From NCBI GenBank assembly GCA_020426085.1, contig JAGQQP010000054.1:1-13534 (forward strand): a stretch of 13,534 bases of DNA. Direction: 5' to 3'. The notes under the pieces are model-generated. The model searched no databases. It was given only the letters and a program-made list of their open reading frames with translations, and was not told the origin of the DNA. Positions within the stretch are counted from its first letter, which is position 1. The number at the start of each line of letters is the position of its first letter. Both the position numbers and the translations under genes were made by a program. This stretch comes from Planctomycetaceae bacterium. Its GTDB lineage: Bacteria > Planctomycetota > Planctomycetia > Planctomycetales > Planctomycetaceae. Shown piece by piece: positions 1 through 7,228 of this stretch.

Positions 1-141
1 AGCTTTAGAGGCCGGATTAGCTGCGACAGCGAAACTCGGACCGCCCAGCGTGTTAAAAGCAACAGCTCCACAAAGCAGGCTTTTCACCAGTGTTTTGTTG
101 CAGAATTCTCGAAACAGTTTTGTGTTAAAGTTGAATGTCAT
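1..141 (-). CDS. Exported protein of unknown function, N-terminal part only
   Basis: An open leftward frame begins at ATG 141-139 and runs without a stop through base 1, giving 47 codons of a gene cut by the window edge. The protein starts MTFNFNTKLFREF and then has a basic stretch (K17-K20), a hydrophobic segment around residues 21-32 and a plausible signal-peptidase site after AVA (about residues 38-40), followed by ANPASKA. This is a classical Sec signal peptide with a rather long n-region. A good Shine-Dalgarno core, GGAG, lies on the minus strand at 145-148, six bases before the ATG, and supports this start. The mature domain lies outside the window, so no function can be given. The gene is divergent from the PPC operon and shares the 142-696 spacer with it. 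Confidence 0.75.
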   Translation of the reverse strand, partial: MTFNFNTKLFREFCNKTLVKSLLCGAVAFNTLGGPSFAVAANPASKA

Positions 142-546
142 GTCAGGCTCCAGAAGAAAAAGGTTTGTGTTTTTTTGTGGTTGCTCTCGTTGAGACAATT
201 CCCTTACAAGCCCCCCTCTGAGTTGTGACACTCCAGAAGAGTTTTTTTCAGTTTTCCTGATGATTTGAGCCCAGTCCGAGGGAAGAATGCCCCGAATTCG
301 TTCTAGAAAACCAGTTTACCCAGCTCATTCCTGGATTAACCATAAGACGTAACTTCAAATAATATAGGCATTTAAAACATGCGTTTCATCAAAACTAACT
401 CATCCCCGCAAATTTAATCAGCCCGCGCAAGACTAGTTATGAAGAGAGTTTTGTACGGGAAGAGCCGGAATCTTTTCTGGTGTCGAATGACAGTGAGAGT
501 TGAAATGACTTTCATGTCAGGAGACCTTGAGAATCGCATGACAACC

Positions 547-576
547 TTGACTTTCCCTCGGGAATTTCAGTAAAGT
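547..576 (+). promoter_or_regulatory. Candidate sigma-70-type promoter of the PPC operon
   Basis: TTGACT (547-552) matches the -35 consensus at five of six positions. It is followed after 18 bases by TAAAGT (571-576), which matches TATAAT at four of six. The spacer contains the palindrome TTCCC-TC-GGGAA (553-564). The -10 hexamer is itself the left arm of the palindrome TAAAGT-AA-ACTTTA (571-584). Transcription would begin near 583 and give a leader of about 114 bases before GTG 697. The call rests on consensus resemblance only. Confidence 0.3.
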
Positions 577-595
577 AAACTTTAGAAATGATGTG
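569..595 (+). repeat. 27-base element, copy 1, with palindromic core
   Basis: This stretch contains GTAAACTTTA (575-584), five variable bases, then GATGTG (590-595). The same arrangement recurs at 13148-13174, and 22 of 27 bases agree without gaps. In this copy the core forms a perfect palindrome, TAAAGT-AA-ACTTTA (571-584), overlapping the candidate -10 box. Both copies lie upstream of rightward genes for exported proteins. It may be a binding site for a shared regulator, but AT-rich chance similarity is not excluded. Confidence 0.35.
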
Positions 596-682
596 CTCCT
601 ATGTATCAATGCCTCACAGCGATTTAATTGCTGAAAATCCCACCGAGGCCAATTCGACGCTGAAACTCGACCATAAAGAATT

Positions 683-688
683 GAGGAG
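683..688 (+). promoter_or_regulatory. Ribosome binding site fixing the GTG start of the PPC gene
   Basis: GAGGAG at 683-688 sits eight bases before GTG 697. An in-frame TGA at 682-684 forbids any longer reading, so GTG 697 is the first possible start, and it leads directly into a well-formed signal peptide. Confidence 0.7.
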
Positions 689-696
689 AGTCTATC

Positions 697-3243
697 GTGT
701 GTCCCTTGGGTCGATTCAGCCTGTTTGCTCTCAGCTATCTACTCCTGGTTGTGACATCCGCGTGGGCTGAGCTTCCTAATCCCGTCCTGAAATCAGTATT
801 TCCGCCAGGGGGACAGTCGGGGAGCACGATTGAGTTAACGGTGTCCGGTACTGGTTTGGATGAAGTTTCACGATTGATCTGCAGTCGGTCCGATATCGCA
901 TCTGAGAAAATTGAGAAGAACCGATTCCGCGTCAATATCCCCCAAAACATACCAGCGGGGTCCTATGATTTGCGGGTACTCTGTCGAAACGGATTGAGTT
1001 CACCGAGGACGTTCTTTGTTGGCAATCGATCTGATGTACTCGAAAGTGAACCAAACGAAACGTTTCAGTCTGCGCAAACTACTTCGCTGGACGTTTCGAT
1101 CAACGGCCGCATCCAAAAAAAAGGGGACATTGATTTATTTCAGTTTTTTGCCAATCAGGGACAAAGCGTCATCATCGAATGTCGGGCAGAACGACTCGAT
1201 TCAAGTCTGCGTGCGATATTAGAGTTATACGATTCCAGCGGGCGGCGGCTGGCCGTCAATCGAGGCTTTTTTGGAATTGATCCCTTGATCAATTTCAAAG
1301 TGCCCGCAGATGGCAACTATTTTGTCAAAGTGTTTGATCTCATCTATTCCGGAAGCTCTGACCATTTTTACCGGCTTGATATCGATACCGGTCCTCGCAT
1401 GTTGTTTACGGTTCCAGCGGCCATTCAACGCAGTACAACCTCACTGGTTTCGATTTATGGCTGGAACCTGGGAAATCTCAAACAGGAATCAAATCAGGAG
1501 ATCGCCAGCAGCAACTCACCCGAAATTGAGAGACGTCTTCTGGAACTGGGTGATGTCGAGCAGAAGCAACAACAGCAGGAAAAACGGAAAGATTCCTTAT
1601 CGGATAACGAATTCGAACGGCTCGATGTAACAATCACACATCCTGCGGAAAATTATGCCAATCCATTCCCCATTCGCAGACGCAGTAATCAGGCAGATAT
1701 GGATGGATTTGCTTTTCATTTCGCGAATTGCCACGCACCAATATCAATCGGATTAACGGATGTTCCTGTGATTCGTGAAAACGAAACACACCAGACACCC
1801 GGCACTGCCCAGGAAATACCTTGTCCCTCCGAAATCAGTGGTCAACTTATCGCGGGGGACGAGAGAGACTGGTATGCCATTCAAGCCAGACGAGGTGAGG
1901 TGCTCTGGATCGAAGCATTTGGTCAACGGATCAACTCGCCCGTTGATCTCGATGTAATTGTCATGGATGCTTTGGCAAAAAAGACTTTGAAACAGTTCAG
2001 TGATGAAGTAAAAAATAGCGAGGGGAAAAAATTTCCTTCCAGTCATCTTGATCCTGCCGGTAAATGGATTGTACCGGAGGATGGACGGTATTTGATCATG
2101 ATACAAAATATTCGTGGTGGCCTGGATGATGACCCCCGGCGTGTCTACCGATTCAGTCTCAGACGTCAGGACCCTGATTTTCACCTGGCAGTCGTCTCCC
2201 ATCAAGCGGAACCCGCTTCTCTCAACGTAAGACGCGGCGGTCGTGCTGTTTTGGATGTGACTGCTTTACGCAAACGGGGGATGACCGATTCCATTCGAGT
2301 GAGCGCCAATAACCTTCCTCAAGGAATTCGTTGTCCTGACGTCTGGTTGGGCCCGGGGGAAGATCGGGCATTGCTCACGGTGACCGCTGATGAGAATGCA
2401 TTATCTTATTGGGGAAATCTCAGTCTTACTGGTTTCTCTATGCAGAGCGGAACGAAAAAAGTTCGTGGCGGAACCGTCGTACGAACAGACTTGCCGAACG
2501 GATCAAGTCGGCTTACGACAGAAATCCCACTGGCAGTGACGGGAGAGGCTCCCTTTAGAATTACCGCGGATGGGCATGAAAAACGGAAGCATGATCTGTT
2601 TGGTGAGATGAATATTCGGCATGCTCCCGGTTCTGTTCTCGACGTTGCGGTTTTCCTTGACCGACGTAATCTCAGTGATAGAGAACCGGTACGACTGAAG
2701 GGAGTGGGGATGCCTGACATGATTCAAAATCAGACAGCCACGATCCCTGCCGGTAAAAACAAAGGTTATCTCAGTTTTTATTTACCGCCGTATCTGCCGG
2801 TCGGACAATATACAATCACAGTCCAGGCACAAGCTGAAGTCGCACAGAAGTCTGACACAAAGCAGAAACAGTCTCTTGTTGTCTTTAGTAACCCTGTGAC
2901 CTTTGAAGTGAAACCGGCCGCTTTTGTCGTCGCCGTCGATTCTGATGCCCCCCGAAAGATTCGACGCGGCGAAACAATCCAAGTGAAATATTCAGCAAAA
3001 CGGGTGAATGGTTTCATTAATAAAATTCACACCGAACTCGAAGCAGCCGACAAACTTGATGGGCTGCGAGTGCGGGGTGTCACTTTTGTCGGACAAAGTG
3101 ATCAGGGAACCCTCCAGATTATTGCGAATGATGATGCTCCTTTAGGAAAACAGCCTTTCATACGGTTGTCCGCTGTAGGGGTTGTAGAAGATCAGCCAGT
3201 GTATCACGGAAGTTGTTTCCTCGATCTGGAGATTACTGAGTAG
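697..3243 (+). CDS. Secreted PPC-domain / TIG-like beta-sandwich protein
   Basis: This encodes an 848-residue exported protein starting at GTG. Residues 1-24 form a Sec signal peptide (hydrophobic core LFALSYLLLVV, cleavage after SAWA). Residues about 28-110 look like an IPT/TIG-type immunoglobulin fold (VFPPGGQSGSTIELTVSG). Residues about 115-230 form a first PPC domain (ESEPNETFQSAQ, then GDIDLFQF). Residues about 232-260 resemble the start of a second TIG-like domain. After a polar, Gln-rich stretch (about 261-310), a second PPC domain covers about 360-490 (ENETHQTPGTAQ, then GDERDWYAI). The remaining 350 residues are beta-rich and probably Ig-like. PPC domains are non-catalytic, and I see no protease domain. 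In Planctomycetota such proteins commonly precede cytochrome/DUF1549/DUF1553 and DUF1501 genes, as here with a 26-base gap. I infer a structural or ligand-binding role at the cell surface or periplasm; the substrate is unknown. Confidence 0.85.
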   Translation: MCPLGRFSLFALSYLLLVVTSAWAELPNPVLKSVFPPGGQSGSTIELTVSGTGLDEVSRLICSRSDIASEKIEKNRFRVNIPQNIPAGSYDLRVLCRNGLSSPRTFFVGNRSDVLESEPNETFQSAQTTSLDVSINGRIQKKGDIDLFQFFANQGQSVIIECRAERLDSSLRAILELYDSSGRRLAVNRGFFGIDPLINFKVPADGNYFVKVFDLIYSGSSDHFYRLDIDTGPRMLFTVPAAIQRSTTSLVSIYGWNLGNLKQESNQEIASSNSPEIERRLLELGDVEQKQQQQEKRKDSLSDNEFERLDVTITHPAENYANPFPIRRRSNQADMDGFAFHFANCHAPISIGLTDVPVIRENETHQTPGTAQEIPCPSEISGQLIAGDERDWYAIQARRGEVLWIEAFGQRINSPVDLDVIVMDALAKKTLKQFSDEVKNSEGKKFPSSHLDPAGKWIVPEDGRYLIMIQNIRGGLDDDPRRVYRFSLRRQDPDFHLAVVSHQAEPASLNVRRGGRAVLDVTALRKRGMTDSIRVSANNLPQGIRCPDVWLGPGEDRALLTVTADENALSYWGNLSLTGFSMQSGTKKVRGGTVVRTDLPNGSSRLTTEIPLAVTGEAPFRITADGHEKRKHDLFGEMNIRHAPGSVLDVAVFLDRRNLSDREPVRLKGVGMPDMIQNQTATIPAGKNKGYLSFYLPPYLPVGQYTITVQAQAEVAQKSDTKQKQSLVVFSNPVTFEVKPAAFVVAVDSDAPRKIRRGETIQVKYSAKRVNGFINKIHTELEAADKLDGLRVRGVTFVGQSDQGTLQIIANDDAPLGKQPFIRLSAVGVVEDQPVYHGSCFLDLEITE

Positions 3244-3269
3244 TCTTTTAATTAGCGAATCGAAATCTT

Positions 3270-5549
3270 ATGTTCCGCTTCAATAAAATGTTGAACTTCA
3301 CAGAGTGGCACCCACTAGTTGCCTGGCTGATCGTCTGTGTGCTGATGCTCCTGAATGCCGATCTGCAGGCTACTGAGAACACAACTCGAATAAAACTAGA
3401 CCAGCCGGAACAGAAGATCTATTTTCTCACGGATGTGGTTCCTGTACTCACCAAGCTGAATTGCAACAGTGGCGGTTGTCATGGAAAGTCGACTGGCCAG
3501 AATGGTTTCAAGATTTCCTTATTGGGATTCGATCCTGAATTGGATTATGCTGCAATTTCTCTGGAAGCGCGAGGTCGGCGGATTTCTCCTGCAGATCCAG
3601 ATCGGAGTTTATTACTCTCAAAAGCAATCGGCAGAGTTCCGCACGGTGGTGGCAAGCTGCTGAAAATTGATTCAGAAGATTATAAAGTACTGCGCGAGTG
3701 GATTCGACAGGGGGCACCTGGCCCCGATCCTGATGCTCCGGTGCTTTTGCGTATCGATTTATCGCCAGGAGATCAGGTTTTAAAACAAAACTCAAATTTG
3801 AAATTACAAGTAGTCGCTCACTTTTCAGATGGTAGTCAGCGTGATGTGTCCCGTCAGGCAGTATACGAATCCAATTATCCCGAGGTCGCCACTATTGACA
3901 AGCAAGGCCTTGTGACGACTCAATCTCGTGGCGGACTGTTTGCCGTGATGGCTCGTTTTGGCGATCAAATCGCCGTGTTTCAAGGTGTCGTGCCTTATAA
4001 CTCATCAGAAGCCTCTCAGCACAAAGCATATCCGTCTCCTAGGAAACTCTCGAAAATTGACCAGCATCTGGTTGCGCAATGGAAAAAACTGGGGATCACG
4101 CCTTCGTCGCCGGCTGACGACGCGACTTTCATCCGTCGCGTAACGCTCGATATCTGCGGCACATTACCAACCGCTGATGAAGTGACTGCATATCTTTCGG
4201 ATACAAGCCCAGACAAACGACAGAGGTTAATCGATCGCCTGCTGGAGCGTCCTGAATACGCCAGTTATTTTGCTTTGAAATGGGCCGACATTTTACAAAA
4301 TCGTGGAAGTGGTTATTCCACCAGTAAGCAACGGGCGGGCACGATGCTGTTCTCAGCGTGGATTCGTGATTCCCTGTTATCCAATAAGCCATATGATCGC
4401 TTTGTCTCTGAAATTCTCACTGCCACGGGCAGTCAGGCAGAGAACCCGCCGGCAATCTGGTATCGATCAGTCCGTAACACTTCCAATTATGTGGAATCAA
4501 TCGCCCAGTGTTTTCTGGGAGTCAGAATTCAATGTGCTCAATGCCATCACCATCCAGCAGAACGCTGGAGCGAAAATGATTACTATGCATTCGCTGCCAT
4601 TTTTAGCCGCGTGGGTCGCAAGGGGGGATTTGCTGATGCGGAAGTCCCCACGAATGAAATCATTTACCTCAAAAATAAAGGTGATGTCCGAAATCCGCGA
4701 ACCCGGGAGCTGATGCAACCTCGTCCGCTGGGGGGACCTGACTTCTCAATTTCCCGCTTCGACGATCCGCGCCAGAGCCTGGCGAAATGGATGACAAGTC
4801 CGGAAAATCCGTTTTTTGCCCGCACAATGGTAAATCGAATGTGGGGACACTTTTTCGGTCGTGGAATTATTCATCCCATTGATGATGCACGCAGCACCAA
4901 CCCGCCCACAAATCCTGCATTGATCGAAGAATTGGCCCATGATTTTTCTACTAATGGCTATGACGTGAAAAGATTGATCCGGGTCATTACAAACTCCTCT
5001 GCTTACCAGCTTAGTTCCGTTCCCAATCAGACGAACCAGGAGGATACACAGTGCTTTGCCCGCTATTATCCGAAACGCCTTTCTGCCGAGATTCTTCTCG
5101 ATGGCATCAGTCAGGTTTTGGATGTTCCGACCATCTTTCCTGGTGGACCGGGGCAATTCCCCGAGGGAATGCGGGCTGTGAATTTGCCTGACGAGAATGT
5201 GCGATTGAATTTTCTGGACGCGTTTGGGCGCCCGTCTCGTACTTCTGCATGCGAATGCGAACGGACAGATGCCCCTGCTTTGTCACAAGCTCTCGAACTG
5301 GTCAATTCAAATGAGATCCAGCGGAAGATGACAGATAAAAACGGGTATGTCGAGAGACTCGGGACAAATACGAAATCGCATTCAGAAAATGTACGTGCTA
5401 TTTTTCTGCGGACATTTTCACGAAATCCACGTGCGGCAGAAGAAAAAATGGCCGTTGAATATCTGAATTCCGAAAAAAGCCGACAAGAGGGATATCGTTC
5501 GCTGTTGTGGGCACTCCTGGCCACGAATGAGTTTATGATGAATCATTAA
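3270..5549 (+). CDS. Planctomycete cytochrome-like / Big2 / DUF1549 / DUF1553 protein
   Basis: This encodes a 759-residue exported protein. A hydrophobic segment at about residues 15-30 followed by ADLQA is a likely signal peptide or anchor. Residues about 50-155 resemble the planctomycete cytochrome-type domain, but the heme-like motif is C65-NSGG-C70-H71, with four residues rather than two between the cysteines. Residues about 160-243 form a Big2-like domain (VVAHFSDGSQRDVSRQAVY). DUF1549 covers about 260-450 and contains a canonical c-type heme motif, C422-AQ-C425-H426-HHP. DUF1553 covers about 495-750 (NPFFARTMVNRMWGHFFGRG; PKRLSAEILLDGISQ). The family is thought to bind heme and may act in redox chemistry in the planctomycete periplasm; no reaction is established. 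The start is uncertain: neither ATG 3270 nor ATG 3288 has a clear Shine-Dalgarno, and translation may depend on the PPC gene ending 26 bases upstream. Confidence 0.88.
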   Translation: MFRFNKMLNFTEWHPLVAWLIVCVLMLLNADLQATENTTRIKLDQPEQKIYFLTDVVPVLTKLNCNSGGCHGKSTGQNGFKISLLGFDPELDYAAISLEARGRRISPADPDRSLLLSKAIGRVPHGGGKLLKIDSEDYKVLREWIRQGAPGPDPDAPVLLRIDLSPGDQVLKQNSNLKLQVVAHFSDGSQRDVSRQAVYESNYPEVATIDKQGLVTTQSRGGLFAVMARFGDQIAVFQGVVPYNSSEASQHKAYPSPRKLSKIDQHLVAQWKKLGITPSSPADDATFIRRVTLDICGTLPTADEVTAYLSDTSPDKRQRLIDRLLERPEYASYFALKWADILQNRGSGYSTSKQRAGTMLFSAWIRDSLLSNKPYDRFVSEILTATGSQAENPPAIWYRSVRNTSNYVESIAQCFLGVRIQCAQCHHHPAERWSENDYYAFAAIFSRVGRKGGFADAEVPTNEIIYLKNKGDVRNPRTRELMQPRPLGGPDFSISRFDDPRQSLAKWMTSPENPFFARTMVNRMWGHFFGRGIIHPIDDARSTNPPTNPALIEELAHDFSTNGYDVKRLIRVITNSSAYQLSSVPNQTNQEDTQCFARYYPKRLSAEILLDGISQVLDVPTIFPGGPGQFPEGMRAVNLPDENVRLNFLDAFGRPSRTSACECERTDAPALSQALELVNSNEIQRKMTDKNGYVERLGTNTKSHSENVRAIFLRTFSRNPRAAEEKMAVEYLNSEKSRQEGYRSLLWALLATNEFMMNH

Positions 5550-5585
5550 ACGCAGTGACTGGCAAAGTAAATATCAACAGACTTT

Positions 5586-5589
5586 GGAG
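5586..5589 (+). promoter_or_regulatory. Ribosome binding site that decides the DUF1501 start
   Basis: GGAG at 5586-5589 is nine bases upstream of ATG 5599. It overlaps the alternative in-frame TTG at 5584-5586, which has no comparable site upstream. The likelier start is therefore ATG 5599, five codons inside the longest open frame. Confidence 0.6.
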
Positions 5590-5598
5590 ACCGAGTTT

Positions 5599-6927
5599 AT
5601 GTTATCCGTTTCAGGCACGCGAAACTCCGACTATGACGGATTCAGCCGCCGTAATTTCCTGCATCTGGGAGCACCTGTTTTGGGACTGGGGCTTGCTGAT
5701 TTGTTAAAAATACGCGCATTGGCGAAAGAAACGGTCCGCCCCAAAACGAATAAGTCTTTGATAGTGTTCTGGACACATGGCGGGATGAGCCAGCAGGACA
5801 CGTACGATATGAAGCCAAACGCCCCCGCGGAATATCGCGGCATGTATCGTCCGATTGCAACTTCCGTTTCTGATATTCACGTGACAGAACGATTTCCGAT
5901 GCAGGCGAAAGTCATGCAGCATATTTCGCAAGTCAGGTCAGTCCATCATGAAAATGGTATTCACGCACCTTCTGCGCACTGGATGCAAACAGGTTATTTT
6001 GGCCCTACTTTGGCACGCAACGCGCCACAAAAACCGTCCTTTGGCTCCGTGATCGCGCGAACTGTAGGAGCTCACGCCAAGCATATGCCGCCTTATGTGA
6101 CGATCCCCAAGTCTGAAGCCTTTGGTTATCAGGGGGCCGTTTATCTGGGAAAATCATATAACCCGTTTGAAGTCGGCACAGATCCCAATTCAAAATACTT
6201 CAAAATCCCAAATCTGGCTCTACCAGAAGGATTGACTTTGAAAAGCGTCGAATCGCGACGTGAACTGCTTAAAAAGTTTGACACCCTGAACCGCGATGTC
6301 GACAAATCAGGAGTAATCGAAGGTCTGGACTCTTTCAAGACACAAGCATTAGAAATGGTGACAGGCGAACGAGTTCGCAAAGCCTTCGATTTGAGCAGTG
6401 AGGACACCAGACTCCGGGATCAGTATGGACGTCACAAATACGGCCAAAGTGCGCTCCTGGCCAGACGACTCGTCGAAGCAGGGAGTAGCTGTGTGACCAT
6501 CAACACCGGATACTGGGATCACCATGATGCGATTGAAAAAGGCCTCGAGGAACAATTACCCCCTTTAGACCGTGCGATTGCCACACTGATTCAGGATCTG
6601 GAACAACGTGGCATGCTGCAGGATGTTCTGATATTTTGTGCGGGTGAATTTGGTCGTACTCCCATGATCAATGGCCACGCCGGGAGGGATCACTGGTCGA
6701 ATTGCTTTACAGTGATGTTTGCCGGAGGAGGAATTGAGGGAGGACGCGTCGTCGGGGCCAGTGAAAAATTTGGTGGTGGAGTAGTAGAACGTAAAACGAC
6801 CCCGATGGATCTGCTGGCAACCATCTATCAAAAGCTGGGGATTCCTCTGGATACGCACTTCAATGATGCTTCCGGACGCCCCACAAGCATCATCGACACA
6901 GGACAACCCATTCGCGAGTTGTCTTGA
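5599..6927 (+). CDS. Tat-exported DUF1501 family protein
   Basis: From ATG 5599 this gives a 442-residue protein, a usual length for the family. The twin-arginine motif SRRNFL (residues 16-21, R17-R18) followed by a Gly/Leu-rich hydrophobic stretch (22-36) indicates Tat export, so the protein probably folds or loads a cofactor before crossing the membrane. DUF1501 proteins have a predicted alkaline-phosphatase/sulfatase-like fold. Visible family motifs are FWTHGGMSQQDTYDMKPNAP (57-76), SVHHENGIHAPSAHWMQTGY (114-133), GEFGRTPMINGHAGRDHWS (349-367) and GGGIEGGRVVGAS (376-388). The His/Asp-rich positions in these motifs are candidate metal ligands. The gene follows the DUF1549/DUF1553 gene after 49 bases, the standard planctomycete pairing, which suggests that the two act together outside the cytoplasm. 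The substrate is unknown. The longer TTG 5584 start would add five residues. Confidence 0.88.
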   Translation: MLSVSGTRNSDYDGFSRRNFLHLGAPVLGLGLADLLKIRALAKETVRPKTNKSLIVFWTHGGMSQQDTYDMKPNAPAEYRGMYRPIATSVSDIHVTERFPMQAKVMQHISQVRSVHHENGIHAPSAHWMQTGYFGPTLARNAPQKPSFGSVIARTVGAHAKHMPPYVTIPKSEAFGYQGAVYLGKSYNPFEVGTDPNSKYFKIPNLALPEGLTLKSVESRRELLKKFDTLNRDVDKSGVIEGLDSFKTQALEMVTGERVRKAFDLSSEDTRLRDQYGRHKYGQSALLARRLVEAGSSCVTINTGYWDHHDAIEKGLEEQLPPLDRAIATLIQDLEQRGMLQDVLIFCAGEFGRTPMINGHAGRDHWSNCFTVMFAGGGIEGGRVVGASEKFGGGVVERKTTPMDLLATIYQKLGIPLDTHFNDASGRPTSIIDTGQPIRELS

Positions 6928-7091
6928 CCGACGCCATGCTCTCAATCAGGGAAGACGGCAATTACCGGTATGCTGCAATCCGTCGGGTACAAAAAAATGT
7001 CGCCCGTTAAGTCCCGTAGTCAATTGATCTTTGAAGACAAAACCTTGTGAAAGAACTGACGGTGCAGTTTATCATGACATTTCAGATATTT

Positions 7092-7107
7092 CGCGAGACT
7101 TCTCGCG
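7092..7107. terminator. GC-rich hairpin, possible terminator or RNA-processing signal
   Basis: CGCGAG (7092-7097), loop ACTT, CTCGCG (7102-7107) is a perfect six-base-pair stem, extendable to seven with a two-base loop. It is followed on the plus strand by TCTTGGG rather than a T-run, so it is not a canonical intrinsic terminator. It may block 3' exonucleases for the rightward operon or work with the next inverted repeat. Confidence 0.3.
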
Positions 7108-7123
7108 TCTTGGGATTATCATA

Positions 7124-7173
7124 TCATTTCGGTAACAAAACGCAGGTCTTCATTGCCGGCCGAAATGACTTTT
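7124..7173. terminator. 9-bp inverted repeat, possible bidirectional terminator
   Basis: TCATTTCGG (7124-7132) and CCGAAATGA (7160-7168) are perfect nine-base complements separated by 27 bases. On the plus strand the right arm is followed by CTTTT, a weak U-tract. The loop is long for an intrinsic terminator. The position between two convergent units supports a transcription-end role, but a protein-binding site is possible. Confidence 0.3.
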
Positions 7174-7228
7174 CCCAGATGGGAGATTTATTTGCCATCA
7201 ATACAGTGTGCACTAGAAAGTGACTGCT

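Larger units (their letters stand above)
142..696. other. Divergent intergenic spacer
   Basis: This 555-base stretch separates a leftward exported-protein gene from the rightward PPC operon. I see no convincing gene. A 60-codon frame at 588-770 overlaps the signal-peptide region of the PPC gene in another frame, has no ribosome binding site and looks spurious. The spacer holds a candidate promoter at 547-576 with two small palindromes, TTCCC/GGGAA (553-564) and TAAAGT/ACTTTA (571-584). It also holds a 10-base direct repeat, CTCCAGAAGA, at 148-157 and 231-240; the first copy contains the Shine-Dalgarno of the leftward gene. T-rich and A-rich tracts occur near 161-180 and 241-250. Confidence 0.6.
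6928..7228. other. Convergent spacer between the DUF1501 and MBL genes
   Basis: These 301 bases lie between the 3' ends of the rightward operon and the leftward cassette. I see no gene. Several inverted repeats are present: CCGACG/CGTCGG (6928-6933 and 6981-6986), CGCGAG-ACTT-CTCGCG (7092-7107), TCATTTCGG/CCGAAATGA (7124-7132 and 7160-7168) and TCCCA-GA-TGGGA (7173-7184). A run of seven A residues occurs near 6991. The density of structure fits a two-sided transcription end, though no textbook GC-stem plus U-tract is present. Confidence 0.5.

Noticed and set aside
148..240. 10-base direct repeat CTCCAGAAGA at 148-157 and 231-240
   Set aside because: One copy contains the ribosome binding site of the leftward gene. 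An isolated pair 83 bases apart with no palindrome or promoter context is weak evidence for an operator.
588..770. 60-codon rightward frame upstream of the PPC gene
   Set aside because: It overlaps the start and signal peptide of the PPC gene in another frame, lacks a Shine-Dalgarno and has no recognisable sequence features.
5111..5524. Long antisense frames inside the DUF1549/DUF1553 gene (137 and 136 codons)
   Set aside because: They are opposite to a strongly supported coding frame, have no family features and are typical antisense shadows.
6928..6991. CCGACG/CGTCGG repeat followed by seven A residues as a terminator for either strand
   Set aside because: The A-run is on the wrong side for a rightward terminator, and the 47-base loop is too long; for leftward transcripts the T-run would precede rather than follow the stem.
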